Below are positions 26,651-34,462 of a stretch of DNA of 64,000 nt, one piece after another. The stretch comes from Occallatibacter savannae (lineage in GTDB: Bacteria; Acidobacteriota; Terriglobia; Terriglobales; Acidobacteriaceae): the NCBI RefSeq assembly GCF_003131205.1, contig NZ_QFFY01000001.1:124001-188000 (forward strand), given 5' to 3'. Positions within the stretch are counted from its first letter, which is position 1. The number at the start of each line of letters is the position of its first letter. The notes under the pieces were generated by a model that saw only the letters and a list, made by a program, of their open reading frames with translations, ran no database searches and was not told the origin of the DNA. The position numbers and the translations under genes are program-made.

Positions 26651-27397
26651 ATGGCAAAGACCGTCAAATTCGAAATCAAGCGACAGGCCGGACCCGAAGC
26701 GCCGGCAGTGTGGGAAAACTTCGAACTCGAGTGGCGCCAGGGGATGAACGTCATTTCGGCGATGATGGAGATTGCCGCCAATCCCGTCACGGCGGACGGC
26801 AAGGCAACGACGCCGATCACGTACGACTCCAACTGCCTCGAGGAGATCTGCGGCTCGTGCGCGATGAGGATCAACGGCAAAGCACGCATGGCGTGCTCGG
26901 CTCTGGTCGAGAATCTCGAGCAGCCCATCAAGATCGAGCCGCTTTCGAAGTTCCCACTGGTGCGCGATCTGCAGGTCGATCGTTCGGTGCTGTTCGAAAA
27001 CCTGATGCGGGTGAAGGCGTGGGTTCCCGTCGACGGCACTTATGATCTTGGATCTGGTCCGCGCGTTTTCCCGCAGCAGCAGGAAGCGAATTATCCGCTG
27101 TCGAACTGCATTTCGTGCACCTGCTGCATGGAAGTGTGTCCGCAGTTCAATGAAGCTACCGGGTTCGTTGGCGCTGCGACGATCGCCCAGGTGAAACTCT
27201 TCAACAACCATCCAACCGGGAAGGTCTTCAAGGAAGAACGGCTTCGCGCACTGGCCGGGGACGGCGGCATCCAGGAGTGCGGGTATGCGCAGAACTGCGT
27301 TGAGGCCTGTCCGAAGCAGATTCCGCTGACGAATGCGATTTCGGATGTCGGCCGGGATGTCGTGGTGCAAAAGATGAAGGACTTCCTGCGCGGATAA
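26651..27397 (+). CDS. sdhB: succinate dehydrogenase iron-sulfur subunit
   Basis: The 248-residue protein carries three iron-sulfur clusters from SdhA to the membrane. The 2Fe-2S plant-type region is NCLEEICGSCAMRINGKARM (about residues 59-78). The 4Fe-4S and 3Fe-4S ligands are in CISCTCCMEVCP (about 155-166) and CGYAQNCVEACPKQIP (about 214-229). The start ATG at 26651 has GAGGAACA upstream. The gene ends the operon, and a strong terminator lies 22 nt downstream. Length and motifs are normal for the B. subtilis-type complex. Confidence 0.96.
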   Translation: MAKTVKFEIKRQAGPEAPAVWENFELEWRQGMNVISAMMEIAANPVTADGKATTPITYDSNCLEEICGSCAMRINGKARMACSALVENLEQPIKIEPLSKFPLVRDLQVDRSVLFENLMRVKAWVPVDGTYDLGSGPRVFPQQQEANYPLSNCISCTCCMEVCPQFNEATGFVGAATIAQVKLFNNHPTGKVFKEERLRALAGDGGIQECGYAQNCVEACPKQIPLTNAISDVGRDVVVQKMKDFLRG

Positions 27398-27418
27398 TTC
27401 AAGGATCAAGAAACAACC

Positions 27419-27449
27419 AAGGGCACAGGGGGACCTGTGCCCTTTCATT
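27419..27449 (+). terminator. rho-independent terminator of the sdh operon
   Basis: An 11-bp perfect stem AAGGGCACAGG / CCTGTGCCCTT with a 4-nt loop (GGGA) is followed by TCATTTTTC. It lies 22 nt after the sdhB stop. Confidence 0.88.
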
Positions 27450-27555
27450 TTTCTGATTCGGTTGGCTGCACAACGCTCGCAGTGCGGTTGTGAGAATTTT
27501 AGGGGCCTCGTTGTATGGCGCGATGCTCGGTTACAAGTATGTCTGTAGCGCTTCG

Positions 27556-27870
27556 CCTACCCCCTCCCCCACCCATATATCTTGATGACAAGTGTGCTGC
27601 TTTCTTCGGCTTAGGGCGGGGCTATGGCTCTAAGTGTGTCTTAGGATTGGAGTAACTCGCAAGCTGTTTCATTACAAAGGAGTTAGGAGCAGGGATGAAG
27701 GCGGAGAGGACTGAGCGACGAGAGATTCGCTGGTATGGGCGGATTTGGTCAGGTTCGCGTGCATAGATTCAGTATGACGAAATGGGCGAATTGGACTGCA
27801 AAACGGGCGAAGGATTTTTCTGTTTGTAATCAGGAGCTTAAGGGGGGTCGCGTTCGGCGGCTCTTGACCT
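27556..27870 (+). repeat. dispersed intergenic element, copy B
   Basis: This is the plus-strand partner of the copy at 7749-8105. Both keep ACCC-CATA-ATCTTG, the GTTTCAT-ACAAA segment, AGCAGGG, the TATGACGAAAT...ACTGCAAA block, AATCAGGAGCTTA and CTCTTGACCT in the same order and spacing over more than 300 bp. A short frame could start at 27777, but its reading frame is not kept relative to the other copy. The rest of the 27398-28073 gap beyond the terminator and this element shows nothing I can support. Confidence 0.7.
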
Positions 27871-28073
27871 CTGGCGGAGAGAGGTTTGCAGGAATTGTTC
27901 TAGCACGCTCCCGCGACTCTAAGGAGAGAGGCCAAGTGTCCTTGAACACCGGCGACATTTCGGTGTCGATCAAAAAGACTCGCCAAGAAAGTGGCCTCAG
28001 TGTCTCAGTCGCCGACCATCCAGACATTACGCAGAAAACCCCGTAAAATGAGGCACCGGAGAAACACCGCAAA

Positions 28074-28397
28074 ATGCGAATGTGGCGTTCACATCCTGTG
28101 TTGTTCACATTTGCCATCGGCGCGGCCCTCGGCTTCTTCTGCGCCGTCTATCTGATGTTCGCAGTGGGGATGGACGGCGTTCTGCTGACGCATCCTCGCC
28201 TAGTCATGCTGTGGCCCACCATAATCGTGGCAATGGCAGACCTCGGTGGGCCGTCTGCCGGATTCAGCCTTTTCATCAGCTTTGTAAGCAATGCCATACT
28301 CTACGGGTTTGTATCCGCCACTCCAGTAGGTTTGGTGGTCGCGATCCGCCGTTCGTTGGGTCCGCCGGAGAAACCAACTTCGATTGGCAGGATGTGA
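28074..28397 (+). CDS. small membrane protein, three helices
   Basis: The 107-residue protein has hydrophobic segments LFTFAIGAALGFFCAVYLMF, LVMLWPTIIVAMADL and LFISFVSNAILYGFVSA. The N-terminus is short and basic, the C-terminus polar. I recognise no family. The ATG at 28074 follows an A-rich stretch. It lies between dispersed element B and a hairpin-repeat block, and has no near neighbour on the same strand. Composition and helix spacing suggest a real gene rather than a chance frame. Confidence 0.5.
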   Translation: MRMWRSHPVLFTFAIGAALGFFCAVYLMFAVGMDGVLLTHPRLVMLWPTIIVAMADLGGPSAGFSLFISFVSNAILYGFVSATPVGLVVAIRRSLGPPEKPTSIGRM

Positions 28398-28440
28398 GTT
28401 CCGGTTTCAAGTGAACTCGTGCTCAGCGCGAGTGACCGGC

Positions 28441-28947
28441 GATGCGGAAGTTGAGAGCAAGAACTTGCGCATTCCACACGTGGACAGCGAGAAATACAAA
28501 CGCAGATTCTTCGCTTACCACCCCCACGCTGAAAAGCGCGTGGGGCCCGTGCGCTCAGAATGACAGCCTGATTTGAAGAAGTGTGTTCCAGCGCGGTCGA
28601 CCTAAGAACAGTCAGTTAGCGACCAACCGGCCATGCGGAACTTGAGAGCAAGAACTTGCTCGTTTCGCGTTGGCCAGCTAAAAACAACTGCGGATCCTTC
28701 GACTCACCACCCCCAAGCTGAACTGCGCTTGGGGCCCCGTTCGCTCAGGATGACACCCATTTTTGGCGCTCTGGCTGTGTTGCCGGCTGTGTGAAAGTAG
28801 AACTTGCTTTTTCCAAGCTTCAAAAGCGAGAAAGACAACCCCGGATCCTTCGACTCACGACCCCCACGTTCTGCGCCGAAGAGCAAACATCGCTCTTTGG
28901 GGACCCCCTGAGGAAAACGCGTGGGCCCCGTTCGCTCTGGGTGACAG
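28441..28947. repeat. three tandem copies of a hairpin element (TTCGACTC...TTCGCTCAGRATGACA)
   Basis: Units lie at 28441-28567, 28633-28755 and 28790-28947. Each has a left arm with a GAACTTGC core, then a CTTCGACTCAC-like flank, a hairpin, and a GCTCAGAATGACA-like flank. The stems differ but stay paired: CCCCACGC/GCGTGGGG in unit 1, CCCCAAGC/GCTTGGGG in unit 2, and CCCCCACG/CGTGGG with an inner AAGAGC/GCTCTT stem in unit 3. A single further copy is at 58063-58119. This fills the gap before pncB; no gene is seen. Confidence 0.75.
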
Positions 28948-29012
28948 CGGTTTCTGCTGGTGTTTCGTTGCTGGCTCCTCAATCGCTGACTGTTTAATAG
29001 AATAGCGGGAAC

Positions 29013-30398
29013 GTGATTATCAATCTGGCACGACGCGCGCATGACCATAACTGGGAGCTCGATCCGATTACGCGATCGCTTCTGGATACGGACTTCTACA
29101 AGCTGCTGATGCTGCAGTTTATCTGGAAGCATTTCAACCGGACGCGGGCGACGTTCACGCTGATGAACCGGTCGCAGGATGTGCGGCTGGGCGAGGTGGT
29201 GGATGTGGATGAGCTGCGGGAGCAGCTTGAGTCGACGCGGAAGCTGCGAATGCACAAGTCAGAGATGATCTGGCTGGCGGGCAATACTTTTTATGGGAAG
29301 CGGGGAATTTTTGAGCCGGCGTTTCTGCATTGGCTCGAGCATGATTTCCGGCTGTCGGATTTTGAGCTCGGTGTGAAGGACGGGCAGATCTCGCTGCAGT
29401 TTGAGGGGCTGTGGGTCGAGACGACGATGTGGGAGATTTATGCGCTGTCGGCCATTGATGAGCTGAAGACGCGGGCGAGCTTGAAGAAACTGACGGAGCT
29501 TGAGCTGGACATCCTGTATGCGCGGGCGAAGACGCGGCTCTGGGAAAAGATGGCGAAGCTATATGGCGTGCCGGGGCTGACGGTGAGCGACTTTGGGACG
29601 CGGCGGCGGCACAGCTTTCTGTGGCAGGACTACGTGGTAACGGCGATGCGCGATGTGCTGGGCAAGACGTTCGTGGGGAGTTCGAATACGTATCTGGCGT
29701 ACACGCACGATCTGGAAGCGATTGGAACGAATGCGCATGAGTTGCCGATGGCGATGGCGGCGCTCGCAGACAGCGATGAGGAACTGAGGGAATCGCAGTA
29801 CAAGATGCTGGAGATGTGGCAGCAGACGTACCAGGGCGAGCTGCTGATCATGCTGCCGGATACGTTTGGGACGACGCAGTTTCTGGAAGGCGCGCCGGAT
29901 TGGGTGGCGAACTGGACGGGGCAGCGCATCGACAGCAAGAATCCGTATGTTGCCGGCGATGAGTACATCGCGTGGCTGGAGCGGCGCGGGCGCGATCCGC
30001 GGACGAAGAGGCTGATCGCATCGGATGCGCTGGATGTGGATTCAATTGTGGCGCTGCATGCTTACTTCGGCGGACGTCTACAGAATGGGGCTAAGGCTGG
30101 GGATTTTCGTAGCGCGGTGGACTTTTCGGACCCGAAGCGCTGGCTGCCGGAGCATCGGATCCGGTTCAGTTCGGGCTGGGGAACGTATCTGACGAATGAT
30201 TTCCGGGACTGCAATCCGCAGGGGAACGACGGCTTCAATCCGATAAGCCTGGTGTGCAAGCTGAGCGAGGTGGATGGCAGGCCGGCGGTGAAGCTTTCAG
30301 ACAATTACCAGAAGGCGATGGGTCCGCAGAAGGAAATTGAGCGGTACAGAAAGGTGTTTGGGACGGCGGGAGTTGCGAACGCGCCGGTTTCGGTGTGA
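29013..30398 (+). CDS. pncB: nicotinate phosphoribosyltransferase
   Basis: The 461-residue enzyme converts nicotinate and PRPP to nicotinate mononucleotide in the NAD salvage pathway. LLDTDFYKLLMLQF (about residues 24-37) is the family N-terminal signature. The block YTHDLEAIGTNAHELPMAM (about 229-247) holds the conserved His of the phosphorylation site, and SSNTYLAY lies just before it. The late block RIRFSSGWGTYLTNDF is typical. The GTG at 29013 is the only good start; its ribosome-binding site is weak. A triple hairpin repeat fills the upstream gap, and an inverted repeat follows the stop. Confidence 0.95.
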   Translation: MIINLARRAHDHNWELDPITRSLLDTDFYKLLMLQFIWKHFNRTRATFTLMNRSQDVRLGEVVDVDELREQLESTRKLRMHKSEMIWLAGNTFYGKRGIFEPAFLHWLEHDFRLSDFELGVKDGQISLQFEGLWVETTMWEIYALSAIDELKTRASLKKLTELELDILYARAKTRLWEKMAKLYGVPGLTVSDFGTRRRHSFLWQDYVVTAMRDVLGKTFVGSSNTYLAYTHDLEAIGTNAHELPMAMAALADSDEELRESQYKMLEMWQQTYQGELLIMLPDTFGTTQFLEGAPDWVANWTGQRIDSKNPYVAGDEYIAWLERRGRDPRTKRLIASDALDVDSIVALHAYFGGRLQNGAKAGDFRSAVDFSDPKRWLPEHRIRFSSGWGTYLTNDFRDCNPQGNDGFNPISLVCKLSEVDGRPAVKLSDNYQKAMGPQKEIERYRKVFGTAGVANAPVSV

Positions 30399-30405
30399 GC
30401 AGGCG

Positions 30406-30442
30406 TCACAATTTCAACTGGCGGGGGTTGACGAAATTGTGA
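30406..30442 (+). terminator. inverted repeat after pncB
   Basis: TCACAATTTC and GAAATTGTGA are perfect 10-bp arms separated by 17 nt; inner CAAC/GTTG can extend the pairing. It starts 8 nt after the pncB stop. It lacks a clear T-tract, so it may be a weak terminator or a protein-binding site. Confidence 0.4.
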
Positions 30443-30487
30443 GTTCCAGAAGAGGCTAGATGAAATCCCCTTGAAGGAGAACGGATC

Positions 30488-30919
30488 TTGAAGAAGCTTC
30501 TGGTAGTGGCCGCGGCCGTGGTTTGTCTAATGATGGGCACGTCGTTTGTGCATGCGCAGGATGCTGGAATCGCAGGGAAGTGGCACTTTGTGCTTTCGAC
30601 ACCGGGCGGAGACCGGGAGGTCGATGCAGACCTGACGGTGGACAACGACGGGAATGTGACAGGGAAGTGGGGACCGGCGGATGTGGCGGGCACCTACAAG
30701 GAAGGGAAGCTGGCGCTGAAGTTTCCGTTCACTTCAGAAGAGGTGAGCACGACAGCGGATATGAGCATCGACGGAAAGCTGAACGATGCCGGGGCGCTGG
30801 CGGGAGACTGGTCGTTCTCGGAATACAACGGGACGTTTGAGGCGAAGCGGCCTGCGGCGACGCCGGCGGGTGAGACTCCGGCGGCTCCGACGGGGACGGA
30901 AGCAAAGCCGCAGTACTGA
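30488..30919 (+). CDS. secreted protein of about 120 residues, beta-rich
   Basis: The TTG at 30488 has GAAGGAG 8 nt upstream. The signal peptide is KKLLVVAAAVVCLMMGTSFV then HAQ. The mature part has alternating polar and hydrophobic strands, such as GKWHFVLSTPGGDREVDADL, GKLALKFPFTSEEV and GDWSFSEYNGTFEAKR. It ends in a Pro/Ala/Thr-rich tail. The repeated G-x-W pattern suggests a lipocalin-like or META-like sandwich, but no family is secure. It lies 90 nt after pncB and before a tandem repeat block. Confidence 0.7.
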   Translation: MKKLLVVAAAVVCLMMGTSFVHAQDAGIAGKWHFVLSTPGGDREVDADLTVDNDGNVTGKWGPADVAGTYKEGKLALKFPFTSEEVSTTADMSIDGKLNDAGALAGDWSFSEYNGTFEAKRPAATPAGETPAAPTGTEAKPQY

Positions 30920-30954
30920 GACCGTCCCACCGATCCGTGGTGAAGCCACGGATT

Positions 30955-31240
30955 GTGGACGTGATGAGGACGTTCTTGTTTCCCACCCTAAGCCCCAAGA
31001 AGCCGCGGTTTAGGATGGGGCACCCGGAGTCCCATGTTCACCTGTGATCATCCCCGGTGCCCAAATGCGAGGCACCGGGAGCACTCGAGTCGTGATTCAG
31101 CTTCGTGGTTGTGACGCGGACATTCTTGTTTCCTACCCTAAACCGCAAGGAGCCGCGGTTTAGGATGGGGCACCCGAAGTCCCATGTTCGCTTGTGATGA
31201 CCCCCGGTGCCCAAAGCGAGGCACCGGGAGCACACGAGTC
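30955..31240. repeat. tandem duplication of a 137-bp double-hairpin element
   Basis: Two copies, 30955-31091 and 31105-31240, are separated by 13 bp. Each contains two hairpins. The first is around the CCTAAACCGC / GCGGTTTAGG stem (31137-31164, decayed in copy 1) and is followed by ATGGGGCACCC. The second is a CCCGGTGCC / GGCACCGGG stem followed by AGCAC. The stem types and GGGGCACCC tail recur at other loci in the window. The rest of the gap to 31349 has no gene. Confidence 0.75.
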
Positions 31241-31349
31241 CGAGTTTGAGTGAAAGACTCCCGCTGGACCCCGATCTGCTTCGAATTGCAAATTGTTACA
31301 GAGCGATGAATAAAGTTGTTGCCCAGTTTTGATGTTCTACTTACAATAA

Positions 31350-31949
31350 ATGAGTGAGCAGTCGCTTATAGGAGAACGTTTGGCTCGACCCAAAAGCGAC
31401 ATAAAGCGGAAGGCGATTCTCGACGCGGCGGTGGAGTTGTTCGCGGAACGTGGCATCGCTCATGCTCCGACTTCGGCTATCTCATCAAGAGCTGGTGTGG
31501 CCGAGGGAACTCTTTTTACCTATTTCAAAACGAAGGATGAGTTACTGAACGAGTTGTACCGCGAGATGCGGAAGGAGATCGACCAGGAGATGGCCGACTT
31601 TCCGTTCTCGGCGGATGTTCGCGCGCGGCTTCGTTTCGTGTGGGATCGATTTCTGGATTTGGCGGAGCGGCATCCGAAGCAGCTGAAGGTGCAGCAGCAG
31701 CTGCGGTCATCGGGAAGGCTGCTGAAGGATGCGGAGGCTCCGAACATGGTGATCACGGAGCTGTTGCGCGCATCGCGCGAGGGCGCCAAAGTCGGGGGAC
31801 TCCATGAGGCTTCGCCGGAGTACCTCGTCCTGATGTTTCGAGCGCAGGCCGAGGCGACGGCGGAGTTCATCGCGGCGCACGAGGAGATGCGGTCGGAGAG
31901 CAGGGAACTTGGGTTCAAATTGGTTTGGAGAGCATTGATCGGGCAATAG
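31350..31949 (+). CDS. TetR-family transcriptional regulator
   Basis: The 199-residue protein has an N-terminal helix-turn-helix (about residues 18-65): KRKAILDAAVELFAERGIAH then SAISSRAGVAEGTLFTYFKT. The C-terminal helical domain (about 75-199) is the effector pocket and has no recognisable ligand motif. Divergence is absent: the SDR gene follows on the same strand after 65 nt. TetR proteins usually repress the neighbour, so the SDR is the likely target, with a small lipophilic ligand as possible inducer. A GGAG lies inside the start region. Confidence 0.9.
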   Translation: MSEQSLIGERLARPKSDIKRKAILDAAVELFAERGIAHAPTSAISSRAGVAEGTLFTYFKTKDELLNELYREMRKEIDQEMADFPFSADVRARLRFVWDRFLDLAERHPKQLKVQQQLRSSGRLLKDAEAPNMVITELLRASREGAKVGGLHEASPEYLVLMFRAQAEATAEFIAAHEEMRSESRELGFKLVWRALIGQ

Positions 31950-32014
31950 GTATCGGGCTTTACGTGAGTGTCCCAACCCTCATGAATTCGTAAGATGCAG
32001 GAGCTGTAAACAAC

Positions 32015-33001
32015 GTGCAAGAGAACAACGGGCCGCAGCGCCAGGCTGCGGCGAACTTCCCTCCTGAAACGGGAAAACTGGCTGTCATCACCTGTTCTAC
32101 GAATGGGATTGGATTTGATATTGCATTAGCGCTTGCGCGCGCGGGCGCGGATGTTGTGCTGACGGGGCGGCAGAGTCCGGATGGGCATGAGGCGCTGGCG
32201 AGGATTCGACCGTTTGCACCGCATGCGCTGGTTCGATTCGAGAAGCTGGATGTTGCGAGCCTGAGTTCAGTAGCCGACTTCGCCAACCGGATGATGCAGG
32301 CGGGCAGGCCGGTGGATCTGCTTATCAATAACGCGAACACGCTGGTGTTGCAGAACCGGCAGCAGACGGGCGAAGGCTTTGAGCTGCACTTTGCGACGAA
32401 TTTTCTGGGGCATTTTGCGCTGACGGCGCGATTGCTGCCTCTGTTGCGGGCAAGCAAGCAGGCTAAGGTGGTGCAGTTGACGAGCACGGGACGGCACCAT
32501 GGAGAGATCCACGTGCACGACCTGCAACTGCAGAGCGACTACACGCCGCTGAGGGCATACAGCCAGTCGAAGCTGGCGATGATGATCTTCGCGGTGGAAC
32601 TGCAGCGGAAGAGCGATGAGTACGGATGGGGAATCACCGGAACTTCGTCGCAACCGATTGGGACACACGCGGCAATGCTGGCGAACGCGACGGAGGTGAC
32701 TCCCTCGATGAGCTGGTATCGGCGAGCGCTTGGGCTTGTGCCGAATCAGGCGTCGGCTAAGGGCGGAAACGGCGTGGTGGAGAACCTGCTGGCGAAAACG
32801 CCCGAGCCGCCTGCGAAGAGTCTGGCTGAGCTGATTGGGCCGCCTGCTCCAGAGGCCGTGGATATGCGGGTGCTGGATCGCCTGATGGGTAAGAAAGTGT
32901 GGGATTTGGCCACGCAGCTGACCGGGGTACAGTGGCCGCAGAGCCACGGCGCGGGGGGAGAGACGGTCGCAAACCAGGCAGGCGACGGTACGGCGAGCTA
33001 A
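32015..33001 (+). CDS. SDR-family oxidoreductase of the long retinol-dehydrogenase-like type
   Basis: The 328-residue protein starts at a GTG. The dinucleotide motif is CSTNGIGFDIALALARAGAD (about residues 30-49), with TG replaced by CS. The NNAG position reads NNAN. The catalytic Ser lies in TSTGRHHG and Tyr/Lys in YSQSKLA. HFATNFLGHFALTARLLPLL is a typical core block. The extra 50 C-terminal residues include RVLDRLMGKKVWDLATQLTG. Family members oxidise or reduce alcohols and carbonyls. The TetR gene immediately upstream suggests inducible expression. The two altered motif residues are unusual but do not abolish the core. Confidence 0.85.
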   Translation: MQENNGPQRQAAANFPPETGKLAVITCSTNGIGFDIALALARAGADVVLTGRQSPDGHEALARIRPFAPHALVRFEKLDVASLSSVADFANRMMQAGRPVDLLINNANTLVLQNRQQTGEGFELHFATNFLGHFALTARLLPLLRASKQAKVVQLTSTGRHHGEIHVHDLQLQSDYTPLRAYSQSKLAMMIFAVELQRKSDEYGWGITGTSSQPIGTHAAMLANATEVTPSMSWYRRALGLVPNQASAKGGNGVVENLLAKTPEPPAKSLAELIGPPAPEAVDMRVLDRLMGKKVWDLATQLTGVQWPQSHGAGGETVANQAGDGTAS

Positions 33002-33129
33002 GTTGCTGGTTTGACTGTGGTGCCGTTTGCGGCAATAGTTCTTTGGTAATGTCGAGGGACCTAGAGCGTCCCAGGCGCCATGCCGATAGACGCTAGAGTA
33101 GATCCATAGCTCCTGAAGCCGAGCGAGAT

Positions 33130-33978
33130 GTGGAGTTACGGCCGCGTGGTAACTGCTGTCCTTTTCATGTTTGTGGGAGCTATAGCCTGGATACCTATCT
33201 AACAATTGTGTCTGCATCTGTGCAGGCGTTAGTTCTGATTCTGCTGATGCGAAAGCGGATCTATCGGGACTTTCCGCTTTTTACGGCTTATCAGGTCTGG
33301 ATCTTCGCTCTGGCGATGGGTTCGACGGTCGCGTCGGCAAGGCTGGCCAACGACGCTTATAACCGGCTGTTTTTCATCTCTTCGGTTGTGGATGCGTTGT
33401 TCCTGTTTGTGATTCTTGTCGAGATGTCGATGTCGGTGCTGAAGCCGGTGAGAGCAATGCTGCCGCGATGGACGATTGTGGCTGTTGCCGCGGCACTGGG
33501 GGCGGTTGCGGTTGCGGTGTGGCGGATTGCCAGCCCGCCGGGAGCTGGGAAGCTGTCGAGTATGTCGCAGCACATCATTCACCTGGACATCACGATGTCC
33601 GTGCTGCGGATTGCGTTTTTTGTGACGCTGGCGGCGCTGAGCCAACTGCTGTGCCTGGGATGGCGCGACCGGGTGGTGCAGATTTCAACGGGGCTGGGAT
33701 TCTTTTCGCTTGTGAGCCTCGGGGTGACGTTTCTGCACATGAACCAAGGCGTGGGCGCGGTGCATCTGAACGAGCTTTATCACGTGCTCGACCGCGTCGT
33801 AGTGTGTGCCTACATTGCGTCGATGCTGTATTGGGGGGTCTGTTTCGCGCGGGATGTGCGAGAGAGACAGGAGTTCACGCCGCAGATGCAGAAGTTCATT
33901 GAGGCGCTGGCGCAGAACGCGCGGAGTACGCAGCTGGCGATGCGCAGCACTGACGCGAAGAGAGGCGAGTCCTACTGA
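33130..33978 (+). CDS. seven-helix membrane protein of unknown function
   Basis: The 282-residue frame from a GTG at 33130 has about seven hydrophobic segments, from YLTIVSASVQALVLILLMR through DRVVVCAYIASMLYWGVCF. The start is doubtful: the first 20 residues (ELRPRGNCCPFHVCGSYS) are polar and Cys-rich and look non-native, so the true start may be near 33190. An out-of-phase ATG at 33128 encodes a short hydrophobic peptide (MWSYGRVVTAVLFMFVGAIA, then about four residues) that stops inside this gene. The C-terminal 40 residues are soluble. I cannot name a family. The last 7 nt overlap the convergent cytochrome gene. Confidence 0.7.
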   Translation: MELRPRGNCCPFHVCGSYSLDTYLTIVSASVQALVLILLMRKRIYRDFPLFTAYQVWIFALAMGSTVASARLANDAYNRLFFISSVVDALFLFVILVEMSMSVLKPVRAMLPRWTIVAVAAALGAVAVAVWRIASPPGAGKLSSMSQHIIHLDITMSVLRIAFFVTLAALSQLLCLGWRDRVVQISTGLGFFSLVSLGVTFLHMNQGVGAVHLNELYHVLDRVVVCAYIASMLYWGVCFARDVRERQEFTPQMQKFIEALAQNARSTQLAMRSTDAKRGESY

Positions 33979-34364
33979 GGCCCGGAGATTGGGGCTGAGT
34001 CCTGCGGCGGCGCGGCCGGCGGAGCGGGCTTGTTTTTGGCGCGGAGCCAGGCGATCAGATCTTTCACTTCATCGTCAGTCACCGAATCCTGAAAGGGGGG
34101 CATCTTCTGTCCACCGTTCAGGATCTGGCTGGTGAGTTTCTCGTCGGTCCAGGTTTTGTCTTTCCAGATGTCGGTGAGGGCGGGGCCTTTCTTTGCGCCC
34201 TGTCCGACGGAGCCGTGGCAGTAGGTGCAGCCCTTGTCGCTGAAGAGGGTGGCGCCGGCTTTGACGTGTTCGTCGGGCTTGGCGGGGGCGGCGTAAGCGG
34301 GAAGAGCGGTGGCTACGGTCAGGCCCAGGGAAAAAATGGGAAAGAGAAGGACGCGCGAGATCAC
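33972..34364 (-). CDS. secreted mono-haem cytochrome c
   Basis: The 130-residue protein has a signal peptide (MISRVLLFPIFSLGLTVATA) and one CXXCH haem site in GCTYCHGSVGQG (about residues 45-56). The axial Met is in GGQKMPPFQDSVTDDEV. The C-terminus is a Pro/Ala-rich tail. It is a class I c-type cytochrome, acting as a periplasmic electron carrier. It overlaps the end of the convergent membrane-protein gene by 7 nt, so the two 3' ends are antisense to each other. The multihaem cytochrome cluster lies 6 kb downstream on the other strand, a possible partner but not shown. Confidence 0.9.
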   Translation of the reverse strand: MISRVLLFPIFSLGLTVATALPAYAAPAKPDEHVKAGATLFSDKGCTYCHGSVGQGAKKGPALTDIWKDKTWTDEKLTSQILNGGQKMPPFQDSVTDDEVKDLIAWLRAKNKPAPPAAPPQDSAPISGPQ

Positions 34365-34462
34365 AGGGTTATTTTCTCATGGGGCCTGCAGGAGATTCGA
34401 GAGCGGCTTTCGGTTCTGTCGAACGCTGGGGTATACTTTCGCAGCCTTCCGGAGCCATGGGA

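Noticed and set aside
27777-28046. Possible small gene starting MTKWANWTAKRAKDFS
   Set aside because: It lies partly inside dispersed element B. Copy A has a similar MTK start but a different phase and an early stop, so the frame is not under selection.
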